Positions 25,440-34,474 of a DNA stretch of 64,000 bases are shown here, piece by piece. Below the pieces are notes generated by a model. That model searched no databases, was not told the DNA's origin, and worked only from the letters and a program-made list of their open reading frames with translations. The position numbers were made by a program, and so were the translations under genes. The DNA comes from Labilibaculum manganireducens (lineage in GTDB: Bacteria; Bacteroidota; Bacteroidia; Bacteroidales; Marinifilaceae). The stretch lies in assembly GCF_002843385.1 (NCBI RefSeq), contig NZ_MVDE01000004.1, forward strand, positions 172,693 through 236,692, in the 5' to 3' direction. Each line of letters starts with the position of its first letter. Within the stretch, counting starts at the first letter, position 1.

Positions 25440-25646
25440 ATGACTAAAAAAACAAAAGAACAAGTTAAGGCAGATTTGACAAAGGCAAGAATTGAATTAG
25501 ACAAGCTGGAAGCACAGATTGATGGAGTTAACGTTACCAGAAGTGCAGAACACTGCAGCTGTAATAATCCTGGTTGCAGTGGTGTTGAAGTTATTACCTA
25601 TTCTGTTGCTGTTGGGGCATCGTTTGCTGGTGGAGTATCTGGCTAA
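25440..25646 (+). CDS. Radical SAM RiPP precursor peptide
   Basis: A 68-residue peptide. Residues 1-30 form a charged helical leader (EQVKADLTKARIELDKLEAQ). The C-terminal part holds three cysteines, 39, 41 and 46 (EHCSCNNPGCSG), followed by a small-residue, hydrophobic tail (VITYSVAVGASFAGGVSG). It is followed after 77 nt by a SPASM radical SAM enzyme, the classic arrangement for sactipeptide or ranthipeptide-type RiPPs with Cys-derived thioether links. I do not recognise the family of the core. The perfect ribosome site and a hairpin after the stop suit an abundant precursor. Confidence 0.83.
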   Translation: MTKKTKEQVKADLTKARIELDKLEAQIDGVNVTRSAEHCSCNNPGCSGVEVITYSVAVGASFAGGVSG

Positions 25647-25653
25647 CATCACA

Positions 25654-25684
25654 AGCTCCCTGCCATTTTGGGTGACAGGGAGCT
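25654..25684 (+). other. Stem-loop between precursor and maturase genes
   Basis: A 9-bp stem, AGCTCCCTG (25654-25662) with CAGGGAGCT (25676-25684), and a 13-nt loop, with no T tract after it. It probably attenuates readthrough or protects the precursor message so that precursor exceeds enzyme. Confidence 0.65.
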
Positions 25685-25723
25685 AACTTAAAGGCTCCTA
25701 AAACAATTCATAAAAAAGATTAC

Positions 25724-27133
25724 ATGGGAAAAGATTCATCATATTTTACGGGAAAGCTGTTTTATACTGCTGGACAATATTTTTTTTTCAATACCGTTCC
25801 TGGTATAATTAATTGGGTAGCTGACGATATGGTTCCCATATTTAATGAATATTGCAACCCACATGGAGGCTGTGACATTCCTAGATCCAGTTCAATCGCA
25901 GATGATTTACGCCCGGTTACTAGAAATCCATATACTAGCTCAGAAATTAAAGAAACTCTGAACCGTAAATTGCGCTTATTAGTCTTAGAGTTAACATCTT
26001 CTTGTAACATGAATTGTGAATATTGTATTAATGGTGCAGCATATGAGCAAAAAGACTGTTTTACATCAAAAAATATGAGTAAACAAGTTGCTTTTGATGG
26101 TGTAGACTATCTCTTAAATCATTCGCAGGATCAGGTTAAGCCTTTGGCCATTTCATTTTACGGTGGCGAGCCCCTTTTGCGTTATTCATTACTAAAAGAA
26201 ATAATAATCTACGCAAAGAAACAAGCCAGTAACAAAGGCAAAGAAATGGTATTTTCGATTACCACCAATGGAACTCTTTTGACTCATGAAATAATAGAAT
26301 TTTTCATAAAACACTCTGTTCAATTAGTTATAAGTCTTGATGGTCCTGAAGAAATAAATGATCGCTTTAGAAAACTTAAAAATGGAGAAGGGACATATGA
26401 TTGTATAATAAAAGCCCTGCAAATGATTAAAGACACTGATGTTGCTTATTTTAATCTTTTGGTGCGCTGCTCTGTTGTCGTTATGCCAAGTGAAAATCTT
26501 AACAAATTAGAGATTTTTTTCAATGAATTACATGTAAACTTATTAGTAAATTATGTAGACACATATGGTCTTGACGATGCAAAATTTAGACAAACAACAT
26601 CTAGTGATAGTGTCGAATCCTTAAAAAATAGTTTGATTGATCGTCTTTTAAAAGAAGGTGCTGGAATTTTATCCAAAACATCTTCAAATAAAGATTTTTC
26701 TATTGCGTTGTTATCTCCAATGCTTAAGCGATTCTTAGAATCAAAATCCTCATCACAATTTATGGGGTTAGGCCAGTGCATACCGGGTGCAAGCAGGCTC
26801 TATCTAGCGGCTGACAATTTTTTCTATCCTTGTGAAAAACTAGCAGGACACTCAATTGCCAGTATTGGAAATATTGAAAAGGGTATTGATGAAGAAAAAT
26901 CAGAATATCTCTTGAAGCAATTTTACGAAATGGCAAACTCAAAATGTACAGGATGCTGGATGAGTTCACGATGCTCAGCTTGTTTAGCCTTAATATGTTC
27001 CGGAGATCATCTCGACAAAAAAAAGTTTAATCATTATTGCAATGGAACAAAGTCATGGGGCTTATCGGATTTAAAAATGATATCAAAAGCCAAACTACAT
27101 TTGAGTAATAAACCAGGAATACTCAATACGTAA
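25724..27133 (+). CDS. Radical SAM/SPASM peptide maturase
   Basis: A 469-residue enzyme. The radical SAM motif is SCNMNCEYC (Cys94, 98, 101), with FYGGEP at 145-150 and TTNGTLLT. The C-terminal SPASM domain has Cys352, Cys370, the run CTGCWMSSRCSAC (408-420), Cys425 and Cys439, enough for two auxiliary [4Fe-4S] clusters. The first 80 residues form an N-terminal region with two extra cysteines that may bind the leader. It follows a Cys-containing precursor, so thioether or C-C crosslinking of that peptide is the likely role. No exporter or protease is adjacent: the next genes are a cupin and a transporter of another type. Confidence 0.9.
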   Translation: MGKDSSYFTGKLFYTAGQYFFFNTVPGIINWVADDMVPIFNEYCNPHGGCDIPRSSSIADDLRPVTRNPYTSSEIKETLNRKLRLLVLELTSSCNMNCEYCINGAAYEQKDCFTSKNMSKQVAFDGVDYLLNHSQDQVKPLAISFYGGEPLLRYSLLKEIIIYAKKQASNKGKEMVFSITTNGTLLTHEIIEFFIKHSVQLVISLDGPEEINDRFRKLKNGEGTYDCIIKALQMIKDTDVAYFNLLVRCSVVVMPSENLNKLEIFFNELHVNLLVNYVDTYGLDDAKFRQTTSSDSVESLKNSLIDRLLKEGAGILSKTSSNKDFSIALLSPMLKRFLESKSSSQFMGLGQCIPGASRLYLAADNFFYPCEKLAGHSIASIGNIEKGIDEEKSEYLLKQFYEMANSKCTGCWMSSRCSACLALICSGDHLDKKKFNHYCNGTKSWGLSDLKMISKAKLHLSNKPGILNT

Positions 27134-27339
27134 TAAAGCTTAGAATAAAGTATTGAAAATAATAACCAGCCCTTAATATTTTGCATATTCATAGGGGTTT
27201 CAGAGGTTTTCGAATATTTTCATCCGCATCAATTTTCAGCGGTAGCCTGATACCTTACAAAATCATACACTCAACGTCTCCCTTGTAGATCATGAATCGA
27301 AGCCTTTACAAACTATTTTAAATCAACAAACTATTTAAA

Positions 27340-27768
27340 ATGAAGAAATTACTGATCCTGTTTTCTTTCTCAAGCCTACTGTTGTTTGCCTGCAGTACCA
27401 GTGAAACAAGCAAAACCGAAGTTATTACTTTAAGCAAAACATCTGAGAGCTGGAATGGCACTCCCCTTCCAAAATATCCCGATGGCACTGCAGAAGTAAC
27501 TATTTTAAAAATAACCATCCCACCCAAAACAAAGCTGGAGCTGCATAAACATCCTGAAATTAACGCAGGTGTTCTATTAAAAGGGGAATTAACTGTAATT
27601 AGTGAAACCAACGACACGCTTCACCTTAAGGCTGGTGAATCTATTGTTGAATTAGTAAACCAATGGCATTACGGGAAAAACGAGGGCACTGTACCAGCCG
27701 AGATCATTGTTTTTTATGCAGGAATTAAAGGCACATCAATCACTATTGGCAAGCACGTAGAGGAATAA
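27340..27768 (+). CDS. Cupin-domain lipoprotein
   Basis: A 142-residue protein with a lipoprotein signal (LLILFSFSSLLLFACS; Cys18 lipidated by inference) and one cupin domain: LELHKHPEINAGVLLKGELT and the later HYGKNEGTVPAEIIVFYAG. The His-rich first motif could bind a metal. Members of this group are uncharacterised. It is probably anchored facing the periplasm. It is separate from the RiPP operon by about 200 nt. Confidence 0.84.
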   Translation: MKKLLILFSFSSLLLFACSTSETSKTEVITLSKTSESWNGTPLPKYPDGTAEVTILKITIPPKTKLELHKHPEINAGVLLKGELTVISETNDTLHLKAGESIVELVNQWHYGKNEGTVPAEIIVFYAGIKGTSITIGKHVEE

Positions 27769-28056
27769 AATTATGGCTGAAGAAAAATCGTGTGCATAGT
27801 AAAAAATTAAACTGAACCATCAAATTTCACATGAAAACACCAACAAGCAAATTAAAACAGTACTCCTTCCCTATTTAAATTCTTTATTTATTTGCTATCA
27901 CAAGCTTACTGCAATAAAATAACATTTATTTTTGCTTGCTTTGTTTCTGTGCACATGATTAAGGCAACACAATTGGGACGCCTAACAAAGCGACGTAACA
28001 CACCAACAAATCAACTGCACTGTTTTATTTAACATACCTTAATCAATAAAATATTT
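27769..28056. other. Intergenic region, no gene seen
   Basis: 288 bp with no coding frame of note. GCCTAAC near 27981 resembles one half of an integron attC core site, but no partner was found. Confidence 0.4.
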
Positions 28057-29040
28057 ATGAAGATAAAAATTGATAAATTTGTTCTGTCTATTATAGCAGT
28101 AATCAGCATAGCTTATATTTTTCCAGATTGGGGAACACGTGAAAGTAAGATTCCTATCGACACAATTAGTGCAATCGGAATTTCACTTATCTTCTTTTTT
28201 TACGGACTTAAATTGAGTCCCACAAAACTAAAAGAAGGAATCAAAAACTGGAAACTGCATCTTCTGATACAATCATCCACTTTTTTGATATTTCCCTTAC
28301 TGATTTTAGTATTTCGGCCATTCATTCAAAATGAAGAACAAAAAATCATCTGGTTGGCGTTTTTTTTCCTGGCAGCACTTCCATCAACCGTATCATCATC
28401 TGTAGTAATGGTTTCTATCGCAAAGGGTAATATTCCTGCCGCTATTTTTAATGCCAGTATATCCGGAATTATTGGTGTTGTTATTACCCCCTTGTGGATG
28501 GGGTTATTTGTTCAGAGTGCCCAAACAGATTTTAATTTTACCGATATCTATCTAAAACTCATTGTTCAAATAATTTTACCGGTAATAATGGGAGTTCTTT
28601 TACAACGCTTTTTTGGAGAATTTGCGCAAAAACACAATAAGCATTTAACATTATTCGATAAATCTATTATTCTACTGATCATCTACAAAAGTTTTGCTGC
28701 ATCGTTTGAGGAGAATATATTTAGTTCGGTGTCTATTTGGGATTTACTTCTGCTCATTATTGCCGTTTTGCTATTGTTTTGTTTGATGTTCTTTTTTACA
28801 GGATTCTTATCTAAAGAAATGGAATTCAATACCGAAGATCAAATTACAGCCCAGTTTTGTGGAACAAAAAAATCATTGGTACACGGAACGGTATTTTCTA
28901 AAATAATATTTGGAAACATAGCTTCCATCGGCATTATCCTTTTGCCTCTTATGTTGTTTCATGCTTTACAATTATTAATAATTAGTATCGTGGCATCAAA
29001 AATGAGCGTTAATTACAAATCAGTCTCCATCACTGCATAG
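28057..29040 (+). CDS. SBF-like (bile acid:sodium symporter family) membrane transporter
   Basis: A 327-residue protein with about ten hydrophobic segments. The SBF-like/DUF4137 signature is seen in ISLIFFFYGLKLSP, FFLAALPSTVSSSVVMVSIA (crossover region) and a later AQFCGTKKSLVHGTVFSK. These are relatives of ASBT-type Na+-coupled transporters. The substrate in bacteria is usually unknown (often not bile acids). It stands alone in the accessory region. Confidence 0.86.
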   Translation: MKIKIDKFVLSIIAVISIAYIFPDWGTRESKIPIDTISAIGISLIFFFYGLKLSPTKLKEGIKNWKLHLLIQSSTFLIFPLLILVFRPFIQNEEQKIIWLAFFFLAALPSTVSSSVVMVSIAKGNIPAAIFNASISGIIGVVITPLWMGLFVQSAQTDFNFTDIYLKLIVQIILPVIMGVLLQRFFGEFAQKHNKHLTLFDKSIILLIIYKSFAASFEENIFSSVSIWDLLLLIIAVLLLFCLMFFFTGFLSKEMEFNTEDQITAQFCGTKKSLVHGTVFSKIIFGNIASIGIILLPLMLFHALQLLIISIVASKMSVNYKSVSITA

Positions 29041-29187
29041 CTTTTTACTTTGCTGACAACATCAGCAAGGCTTAATTCGACGGACTGGCTTCTAAATAAT
29101 TCTCATTTAAGTAGAAGCAATACCAACAGACTCTATTCAACGAATCACTTTCATGTTTTGTAAAAGCATACAAACGAAATAAGAAAA

Positions 29188-29985
29188 ATGGAAAATATTA
29201 TCACACTTAATCAAGCAAATATTGACAAGGAACATATTTGTTGTGCAATCTCAGACAAGAAATGCAAGGACAGTTACGAATTAAAAAAAAACTGGCTGAA
29301 AAAGGAATTCGACAACGAATATGTATTCCGAAGAATTGATGCAAGAGCGAAAGTCTTTATTGAGTATGGCCCCGCCGAAAAAGGATGGGTTCCCATTGAA
29401 GCTGCAAATTATTTGTTGGTAAACTGTTTTTGGGTTTCGGGTCAATACAAAGGTAAGGGTTACGGAAAAGAATTAGTAAGACTCGCCCTTAAAGATGCTG
29501 AATCACAAGGTAAAAACGGTCTGGTTACAGTTGTTGGAACGAAAAAATTTCATTTTATGAGCGATACAAAATGGCTCTTAAAACAAGGATTTGAAACTAT
29601 TGAGGAGCTGCCTTCCGGATTTAGTTTATTGGTGAAAAAGATAAACTCCAGGGCTGACAATCCAAAATTTAAAGATTCTGTAAAAAGCAACAACATAATT
29701 GATAAAAATGGATTAGTAGTTTACTATTCAAATCGTTGTCCGTTCTCAGAGTATCACGTAAGAAATTCGATGGTTGAAACAGCAAATAAAAGAAACTTGC
29801 CGTTACAAATTATTAAACTGGACAGCATGGAACTGGCGCAAACTGCACCAACGCCCGCAACAATTTTCAGTCTGTTTTACAATGGGAAATTTATAACCAC
29901 CGATATCAGTGTTTGTATGGACAGCCGATTTGACAAAGTGATGGAAAAGAATAATACCAAATTAACATCTAAATATGTCTTATAA
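29188..29985 (+). CDS. GNAT acetyltransferase with YoaP C-terminal domain
   Basis: A 265-residue protein. The N-terminal GNAT domain has SGQYKGKGYGKELVRLAL at about residues 86-103. The C-terminal 85 residues are a YoaP-like thioredoxin-related domain with VYYSNRCPFSEYHV and SMELAQTAPTPATIFSLFYNG. One cysteine of the usual CxxC pair is replaced by Ser (CPFS), so classical disulfide exchange is not expected. Function is unknown; acyl-CoA-dependent modification is presumed. It is the last cargo gene before inverted-repeat arm B. Confidence 0.85.
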   Translation: MENIITLNQANIDKEHICCAISDKKCKDSYELKKNWLKKEFDNEYVFRRIDARAKVFIEYGPAEKGWVPIEAANYLLVNCFWVSGQYKGKGYGKELVRLALKDAESQGKNGLVTVVGTKKFHFMSDTKWLLKQGFETIEELPSGFSLLVKKINSRADNPKFKDSVKSNNIIDKNGLVVYYSNRCPFSEYHVRNSMVETANKRNLPLQIIKLDSMELAQTAPTPATIFSLFYNGKFITTDISVCMDSRFDKVMEKNNTKLTSKYVL

Positions 29986-30018
29986 AATGCTTCTTTTCAG
30001 CTATATCTTCGTTAAAAA

Positions 30019-30117
30019 AGATGCATCGTAACATGGCTGTGCTTTACTTTTTTGCCTCGATACAGCTAAAAATTAATTCATTTTAATAAAGTTTATTTTG
30101 AAATTAAATTGGTATAA
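30019..30117. repeat. Inverted repeat arm B (partner at 22389-22488)
   Basis: Reverse complement of arm A, identical over 66 bp (30019-30084). The segment 29999-30067 starts AGCTATATC and ends GATACAGCT, so it is also an imperfect 69-bp palindrome with AAAAAAG-type inner matches. Confidence 0.9.
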
Positions 30118-30269
30118 ATAAGACACAAGGAGGAAATGAGCAATATCAAAGCATCAGCTGTTCGCAACTAAAGATTTTTCGACAAGCTCAAAATGAAAAC
30201 GACAGTAAACTATTCAAACAGTTTTATGAAATAATCTCATTGACACACTTCTGGATTGTGTTTGCATTC

Positions 30270-31430
30270 TCAGAATTCGTAAGTCCTAATCAGCACCTCA
30301 TCAAGGCTCTCTCCTCTCATTTCATCCAAAAGTGCCGTTTCCTTCTCAAAATTTTTCCATTGTTTTGAGAGATTATCGCTTAGCATATAGGCTTCGCATT
30401 CTTTAAATTGGCGAATCACCGCTTGGGGAATCTGCTTTTTGGCTGCCCACTGGTAAAATTGATGAAAGGTTGCAACAACCATTTGTTTGCTGCTTTCGGG
30501 CAGTGCTTTTGTATTGTAATGCAAGGGGCGGTCGAGCATGTTAATGTAAAGACCATCGGGTTCTATAATCTGCTCCAGCAGGCAAATTTGGTACAAATCA
30601 GGCAAATTCAAAATGGAAAAGACAGAAATGGTTGGGGCAATTAAGAAGCGAATGTTTTTGTAAGTACGAATTTGATCTCTGTTCGCCAAAAACCGCTCCC
30701 AATTGAGTCCTTTTCGGATGTATTCCCCCAATTTGCCATTCGCATCAATGCTGGCCAATATTTCTACTTTCGTAAAATGTTTCCAGTAATCCAATACATT
30801 GTACTTTCCCATTTGTAAAACGGAAAAGTTGGTGTTGTACCGCAAATAGATTTGTGTGGCTTTGTTTTTCACCAACCAATCGAGCAAAAGGTAATGTTCT
30901 TTGGTAACCAAAGGCTCGCCACCTGCAAAGTAAATTTCTTTGGCCTGCAGCAAAGCTTCACCTGTTTCTGCAATAAACGCATCAAAGTCCTGAATGTTCT
31001 GTAATACAGCCTTCTCTCCTAAATTACGTTTCAACTGTTTCGCTTCGGGAAACCATCCTGAACTGGCTCCATGCCAACAGGTGCGACAAGCAAAGTTACA
31101 GGCATTCGAAAATCGGATATCGAAAGTAAAAGGCAAATTCATTTTCTGTTCCTGATAGTCGGCACCAAATTTTTCGTGTGTTTCCTGACGGATGCTCTTC
31201 CCTCCAGCTTCCTCTAAGCGGTAACAAACTGCACAGCGGGAATCTTTCTCTCCTTTCGCAAATCTGGCTCTTAATTCGTTTATGGCATCACCATTCCATA
31301 TTTCGGTAAAAGACTGGGTATTGCAATCTCCGTAAGGAATATTGGCAACACAACAGGCTTTTACACGCCCGGCATTTCCTACATGATAATGTATCCAGGG
31401 CATCAGACAGTATGGTTTTTTGTTTGTCAT
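30270..31430 (-). CDS. Twitch-domain radical SAM protein
   Basis: A 386-residue radical SAM enzyme. A SPASM/twitch-like segment lies at the N-terminus (KACCVAN, GDCN, then RCAVCY), before the radical SAM core, ACNFACRTC, at about residue 110. EIYFAGGEPLVTKEHYLLL is the core's GGE motif. This reversed order is characteristic of the N-twitch group. Its substrate is unknown; related proteins act on peptides or sugars. No precursor is next to it. It faces the accessory island from outside arm B. Confidence 0.83.
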   Translation of the reverse strand: MTNKKPYCLMPWIHYHVGNAGRVKACCVANIPYGDCNTQSFTEIWNGDAINELRARFAKGEKDSRCAVCYRLEEAGGKSIRQETHEKFGADYQEQKMNLPFTFDIRFSNACNFACRTCWHGASSGWFPEAKQLKRNLGEKAVLQNIQDFDAFIAETGEALLQAKEIYFAGGEPLVTKEHYLLLDWLVKNKATQIYLRYNTNFSVLQMGKYNVLDYWKHFTKVEILASIDANGKLGEYIRKGLNWERFLANRDQIRTYKNIRFLIAPTISVFSILNLPDLYQICLLEQIIEPDGLYINMLDRPLHYNTKALPESSKQMVVATFHQFYQWAAKKQIPQAVIRQFKECEAYMLSDNLSKQWKNFEKETALLDEMRGESLDEVLIRTYEF

Positions 31431-31501
31431 TTAACAAAGATAGGAATTGAATTATGAGTTAGGAGTTAGGAATTAATAATTATGAATTAATACAAACGTA
31501 C

Positions 31502-32322
31502 GAGACACGGAGTCCAACACAGTCTTAGGATAGGATATTTTTTTTGTGAATTTGATGTTGTAAATTAATAATTATCAAATAACACAAGCAATACAACCCT
31601 TTTTCTCTGTGCCTCTGCGGTATAATTATTTTTCCCGTTGTGCCACTTTGTGAATGCCTTCGATTTTCTTTGTGGTTAAACTTCTTACGCTTCACCGATT
31701 ATTTTACACCACAGAGACACGGAGTCCGACACAGTCTTAGGATAGGATCTTTTTTGTGAATTTGATGTTGTAAATTAATAATTATCAAATAACACAAGCA
31801 ATACAACCCTTTTTCTCTGTGCCTCTGCGGTATAATTATTTTTCCCGTTGTGCCACTTTGTGAATGCCTACGATTTTCTTTGTGGTTAAACTTCTTACGC
31901 TTCACCGATTATTTTACACCACAGAGACACGGAGTCCAACACAGTCTTAGGATAGGATCTTTTTTGTGAATTTGATGTTGTAAATTAATAATTATCAAAT
32001 AAAACAAGCAATACAACCCTTCTTCTCTGCGCTTCTGTGGTATAATTATTTTTTCCTTTGTGCCACTTTGTGAATGCCCTCGGTTTTCTTTGTGGTTAAA
32101 ATTCTTTACGCTTCACCGATTATTTTACACCACAGAGACACGGAGTCCAACACAGTCTTAGGATAGGATCTTTTTTGTGAATTTGATGTTGTAAATTAAT
32201 AATTATCAAATAACACAAGCAATACAACCCTTTTTCTCTGTGCCTCTGTGGTATAATTATTTTTTCCTTTGTGTCACTTTGAGAATGCCTTCGGTTTTCT
32301 TTGTGGTTAAACTTCTTTACGC
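31502..32322. repeat. Four tandem ~211-bp intergenic repeats
   Basis: Copies start with GAGACACGGAGTCC at 31502, 31714, 31924 and 32135 (spacing 212, 210, 211), the last one shorter at its end. They differ by scattered substitutions. Each contains inverted-like termini, CCACAGAGACACGGAG and TTCTCTGTGCCTCTGCGG. Apparent frames inside are not genes. The first copy lacks the usual left CACCACA. Confidence 0.93.
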
Positions 32323-32383
32323 AAAAAAAAGAGACACGATACATCGCGCCTCTTCAATTATTTATTGATCATTACCTATTGTA

Positions 32384-33295
32384 TTAATCCGCCATTAAAA
32401 CAGACAGAGCAATGCAATAGTATTTTGATTTTTCACTTTCGCTTCGCGACATCACCACAACCGGTTTTGTTGTTCCCTGAATTAAACCAGCCAACTCACC
32501 ACCAGCAAACAGCATTAGTCCTTTATAGAACGAGTTACAAGCTTCCAATGATGGAAATACCAGACAATCAGCCTCACCCTTAATTGGTGTTGCAATTCCT
32601 TTGATCTCTACAGAAGCAGGATCGCAAGCCAAAAACACATCCAATGGTCCATCAACTATGCAATCTTTTATCTGACCCCGATCGGCCATTTTGCAAATAA
32701 TGGTATCATCAATACTTGACGGAAATGCTGTATTTGGTTTCTCTGTTGCCGATATCAAGGCCACTTTTGGTTTTTCAATCCCAAACTTTCGAGCCATTTT
32801 CACCGAATAGTTCACCATAGCAATTTTCTGATTTAAATCAGGAAACGGCAAAACGGCTGTATCCGAAACAAACAGAAGCTTGTTGTATTTTGGCAAATCC
32901 AATGCACAAACGTAGCTCATTACTGCTTTGAGCGGTAACAAACCTTGCTCTTTATTCAAAACTGCTTTCAGAAATTTATCAGTCCCCACCAAACCTTTCA
33001 TCACCACGTCTACCTCATCGAAACGCGCCATACGAACGGCTTCTGTAGTAGCTGCCACATCGTTTGGAATATGAACGATGGTGAAAATATCAGGATTAAT
33101 TCCTTCTTCCTTAGCCTTATTTCTGATCTCAGCCTCATCGCCAATCATCACAGCCTCTACAAAACCTTCGGCTATAGCCTTAGCAATTGCGCCAATGGTA
33201 TTGGGATCCTGTGCATAAGCAACAGCAATTTTCTTCTTCTTTCCGCTTTCGCGAAGATGCTCAACCATTTGATCGAGTGAACGTATTGGGGACAT
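32384..33295 (-). CDS. Phosphate acyltransferase, ptb-like (copy 2)
   Basis: A 303-residue enzyme of the phosphate acetyl/butyryltransferase family: KGLVGTDKFLKAVLNKEQGL, AVMSYVCALDLP, FVSDTAVLPFPDLNQK, KMADRGQIKDCIVDGPLDVF and GEADCLVFPSLEACNSFYK. It probably exchanges CoA and phosphate on a short-chain acyl group. It is about 60% alike, by eye, to the upstream gene at 33375, from which it is separated by about 80 nt. No butyrate kinase gene is adjacent. Confidence 0.86.
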   Translation of the reverse strand: MSPIRSLDQMVEHLRESGKKKKIAVAYAQDPNTIGAIAKAIAEGFVEAVMIGDEAEIRNKAKEEGINPDIFTIVHIPNDVAATTEAVRMARFDEVDVVMKGLVGTDKFLKAVLNKEQGLLPLKAVMSYVCALDLPKYNKLLFVSDTAVLPFPDLNQKIAMVNYSVKMARKFGIEKPKVALISATEKPNTAFPSSIDDTIICKMADRGQIKDCIVDGPLDVFLACDPASVEIKGIATPIKGEADCLVFPSLEACNSFYKGLMLFAGGELAGLIQGTTKPVVVMSRSESEKSKYYCIALSVLMAD

Positions 33296-33374
33296 GAATT
33301 TTTAGTTGTTAGTAGTTAGTAAACAGTTACGGGTACAAAGCATGTAAGTAAGACAAAATGCTGTACTTAAGACT

Positions 33375-34286
33375 TTATTTTGAAGCTACCAAGGCTGCCA
33401 AAGCGATTGAATACAATTTGGTTTTTACGCTATCGCCGCGGGATGAAAGAATTGCCGGACATTTAGCACCAACAACCATAGCTCCCAGCTCAGCATTTGC
33501 CAACTTGGTGTTCACCTTGTAGAATACATTCCCCGATTCAATATTTGGAAATACCATACAATCTGCATCACCGGCAACCATTGAATCTAATTTCTTAATC
33601 TCTGCTGATTCTTTATCGATAGCAACATCAATTGCCAAAGGACCATCAACGTAAGCATTCTTAATTTGTCCGCGGTCTGCCATTTTCGAAATAATAGCAG
33701 CATCAACACACGCCTGCATTTTTGGTAAAACCTGTTCCGAAGCAGCAATTAAAGCAACCTTTGGCTTTTCGATACCCAAAGCACGTGCGACATTTATCAC
33801 ATAGTTTGTTAAGGCAATTTTCTGATCCAAATCGGGCTGAGGAATAACGGCAACATCACTCACCACCAGTAATTTATGGTAATTTGGATTCTCCATAACA
33901 GTAACATGACTTAAAACTGCTTTCGGAGGCATTAGTCCGGTTTCTTTATTTAAAATTGCCTTCATGTACTTATCTGTACTAACAAGGCCTTTCATAATCA
34001 TATCACCTTCTCCGTTATTGATCAACTCCACTGCTTTTTGGGCTGCTTTCAATTCATCCGGTTCGTGAATAACAGTAAACCTAGCGATGTCAAAATTGTG
34101 TTCCGCACAAGTTTTCTCAATAGTTTCCCTGTCGCCAACCAATGTTGCATCAATAATACCATGCTGCACTGCATCATTTACAGCTCCAATAGTATGAGAA
34201 TCGTTTGCATAAGCCGCTACCAAACGCTTCTTTTCGCGGTTTTTAAGAACATCAATGATTTGATCTAAACGTGTAATCATTTTCAA
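33375..34286 (-). CDS. Phosphate acyltransferase, ptb-like (copy 1)
   Basis: A 303-residue paralogue of the next gene, with KGLVSTDKYMKAILNKETGL, VVSDVAVIPQPDLDQK, KMADRGQIKNAYVDGPLAID and GDADCMVFPNIESGNVFYK. Likely phosphate butyryl- or other branched acyltransferase making an acyl-phosphate for ATP synthesis. A typical ptb gene pairs with buk. Here ptb is duplicated and ackA/pta lie 3.4 kb away on the same strand, beyond a sensor kinase gene. Confidence 0.88.
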   Translation of the reverse strand: MKMITRLDQIIDVLKNREKKRLVAAYANDSHTIGAVNDAVQHGIIDATLVGDRETIEKTCAEHNFDIARFTVIHEPDELKAAQKAVELINNGEGDMIMKGLVSTDKYMKAILNKETGLMPPKAVLSHVTVMENPNYHKLLVVSDVAVIPQPDLDQKIALTNYVINVARALGIEKPKVALIAASEQVLPKMQACVDAAIISKMADRGQIKNAYVDGPLAIDVAIDKESAEIKKLDSMVAGDADCMVFPNIESGNVFYKVNTKLANAELGAMVVGAKCPAILSSRGDSVKTKLYSIALAALVASK

Positions 34287-34344
34287 TATTTTTTTTAGTG
34301 AATGTGTTTCAGGAAATTAAATCCTTATTGTTTAAGTTGTAAGG

Positions 34345-34352
34345 CAAAAATA
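34345..34352 (-). promoter_or_regulatory. Candidate -7 element for ptb-like copy 1
   Basis: TATTTTTG on the minus strand matches TAnnTTTG. It lies 59 nt upstream of the ATG at 34286. No clear -33 TTTG is present at the expected distance. Confidence 0.45.
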
Positions 34353-34474
34353 GAAAATAATTACGAATTGCATTGAAAACAGACGCCAAAACCTACAAAT
34401 ATTATCTTTTACAGTGATTATTATTGCAGATTGAAATTTTATCGGAACACATGAAAGAATTTCTTGGATTTCAG

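Noticed and set aside
27975..27990. GCCTAAC as an integron attC half-site in the cargo region
   Set aside because: No matching GTTRRRY partner, no second attC and no integron integrase were seen.
31699..32344. Repeated minus-strand frames of 68 and 74 codons in the tandem repeats
   Set aside because: They recur only because the DNA repeats; frames differ between copies and have no recognisable protein features.
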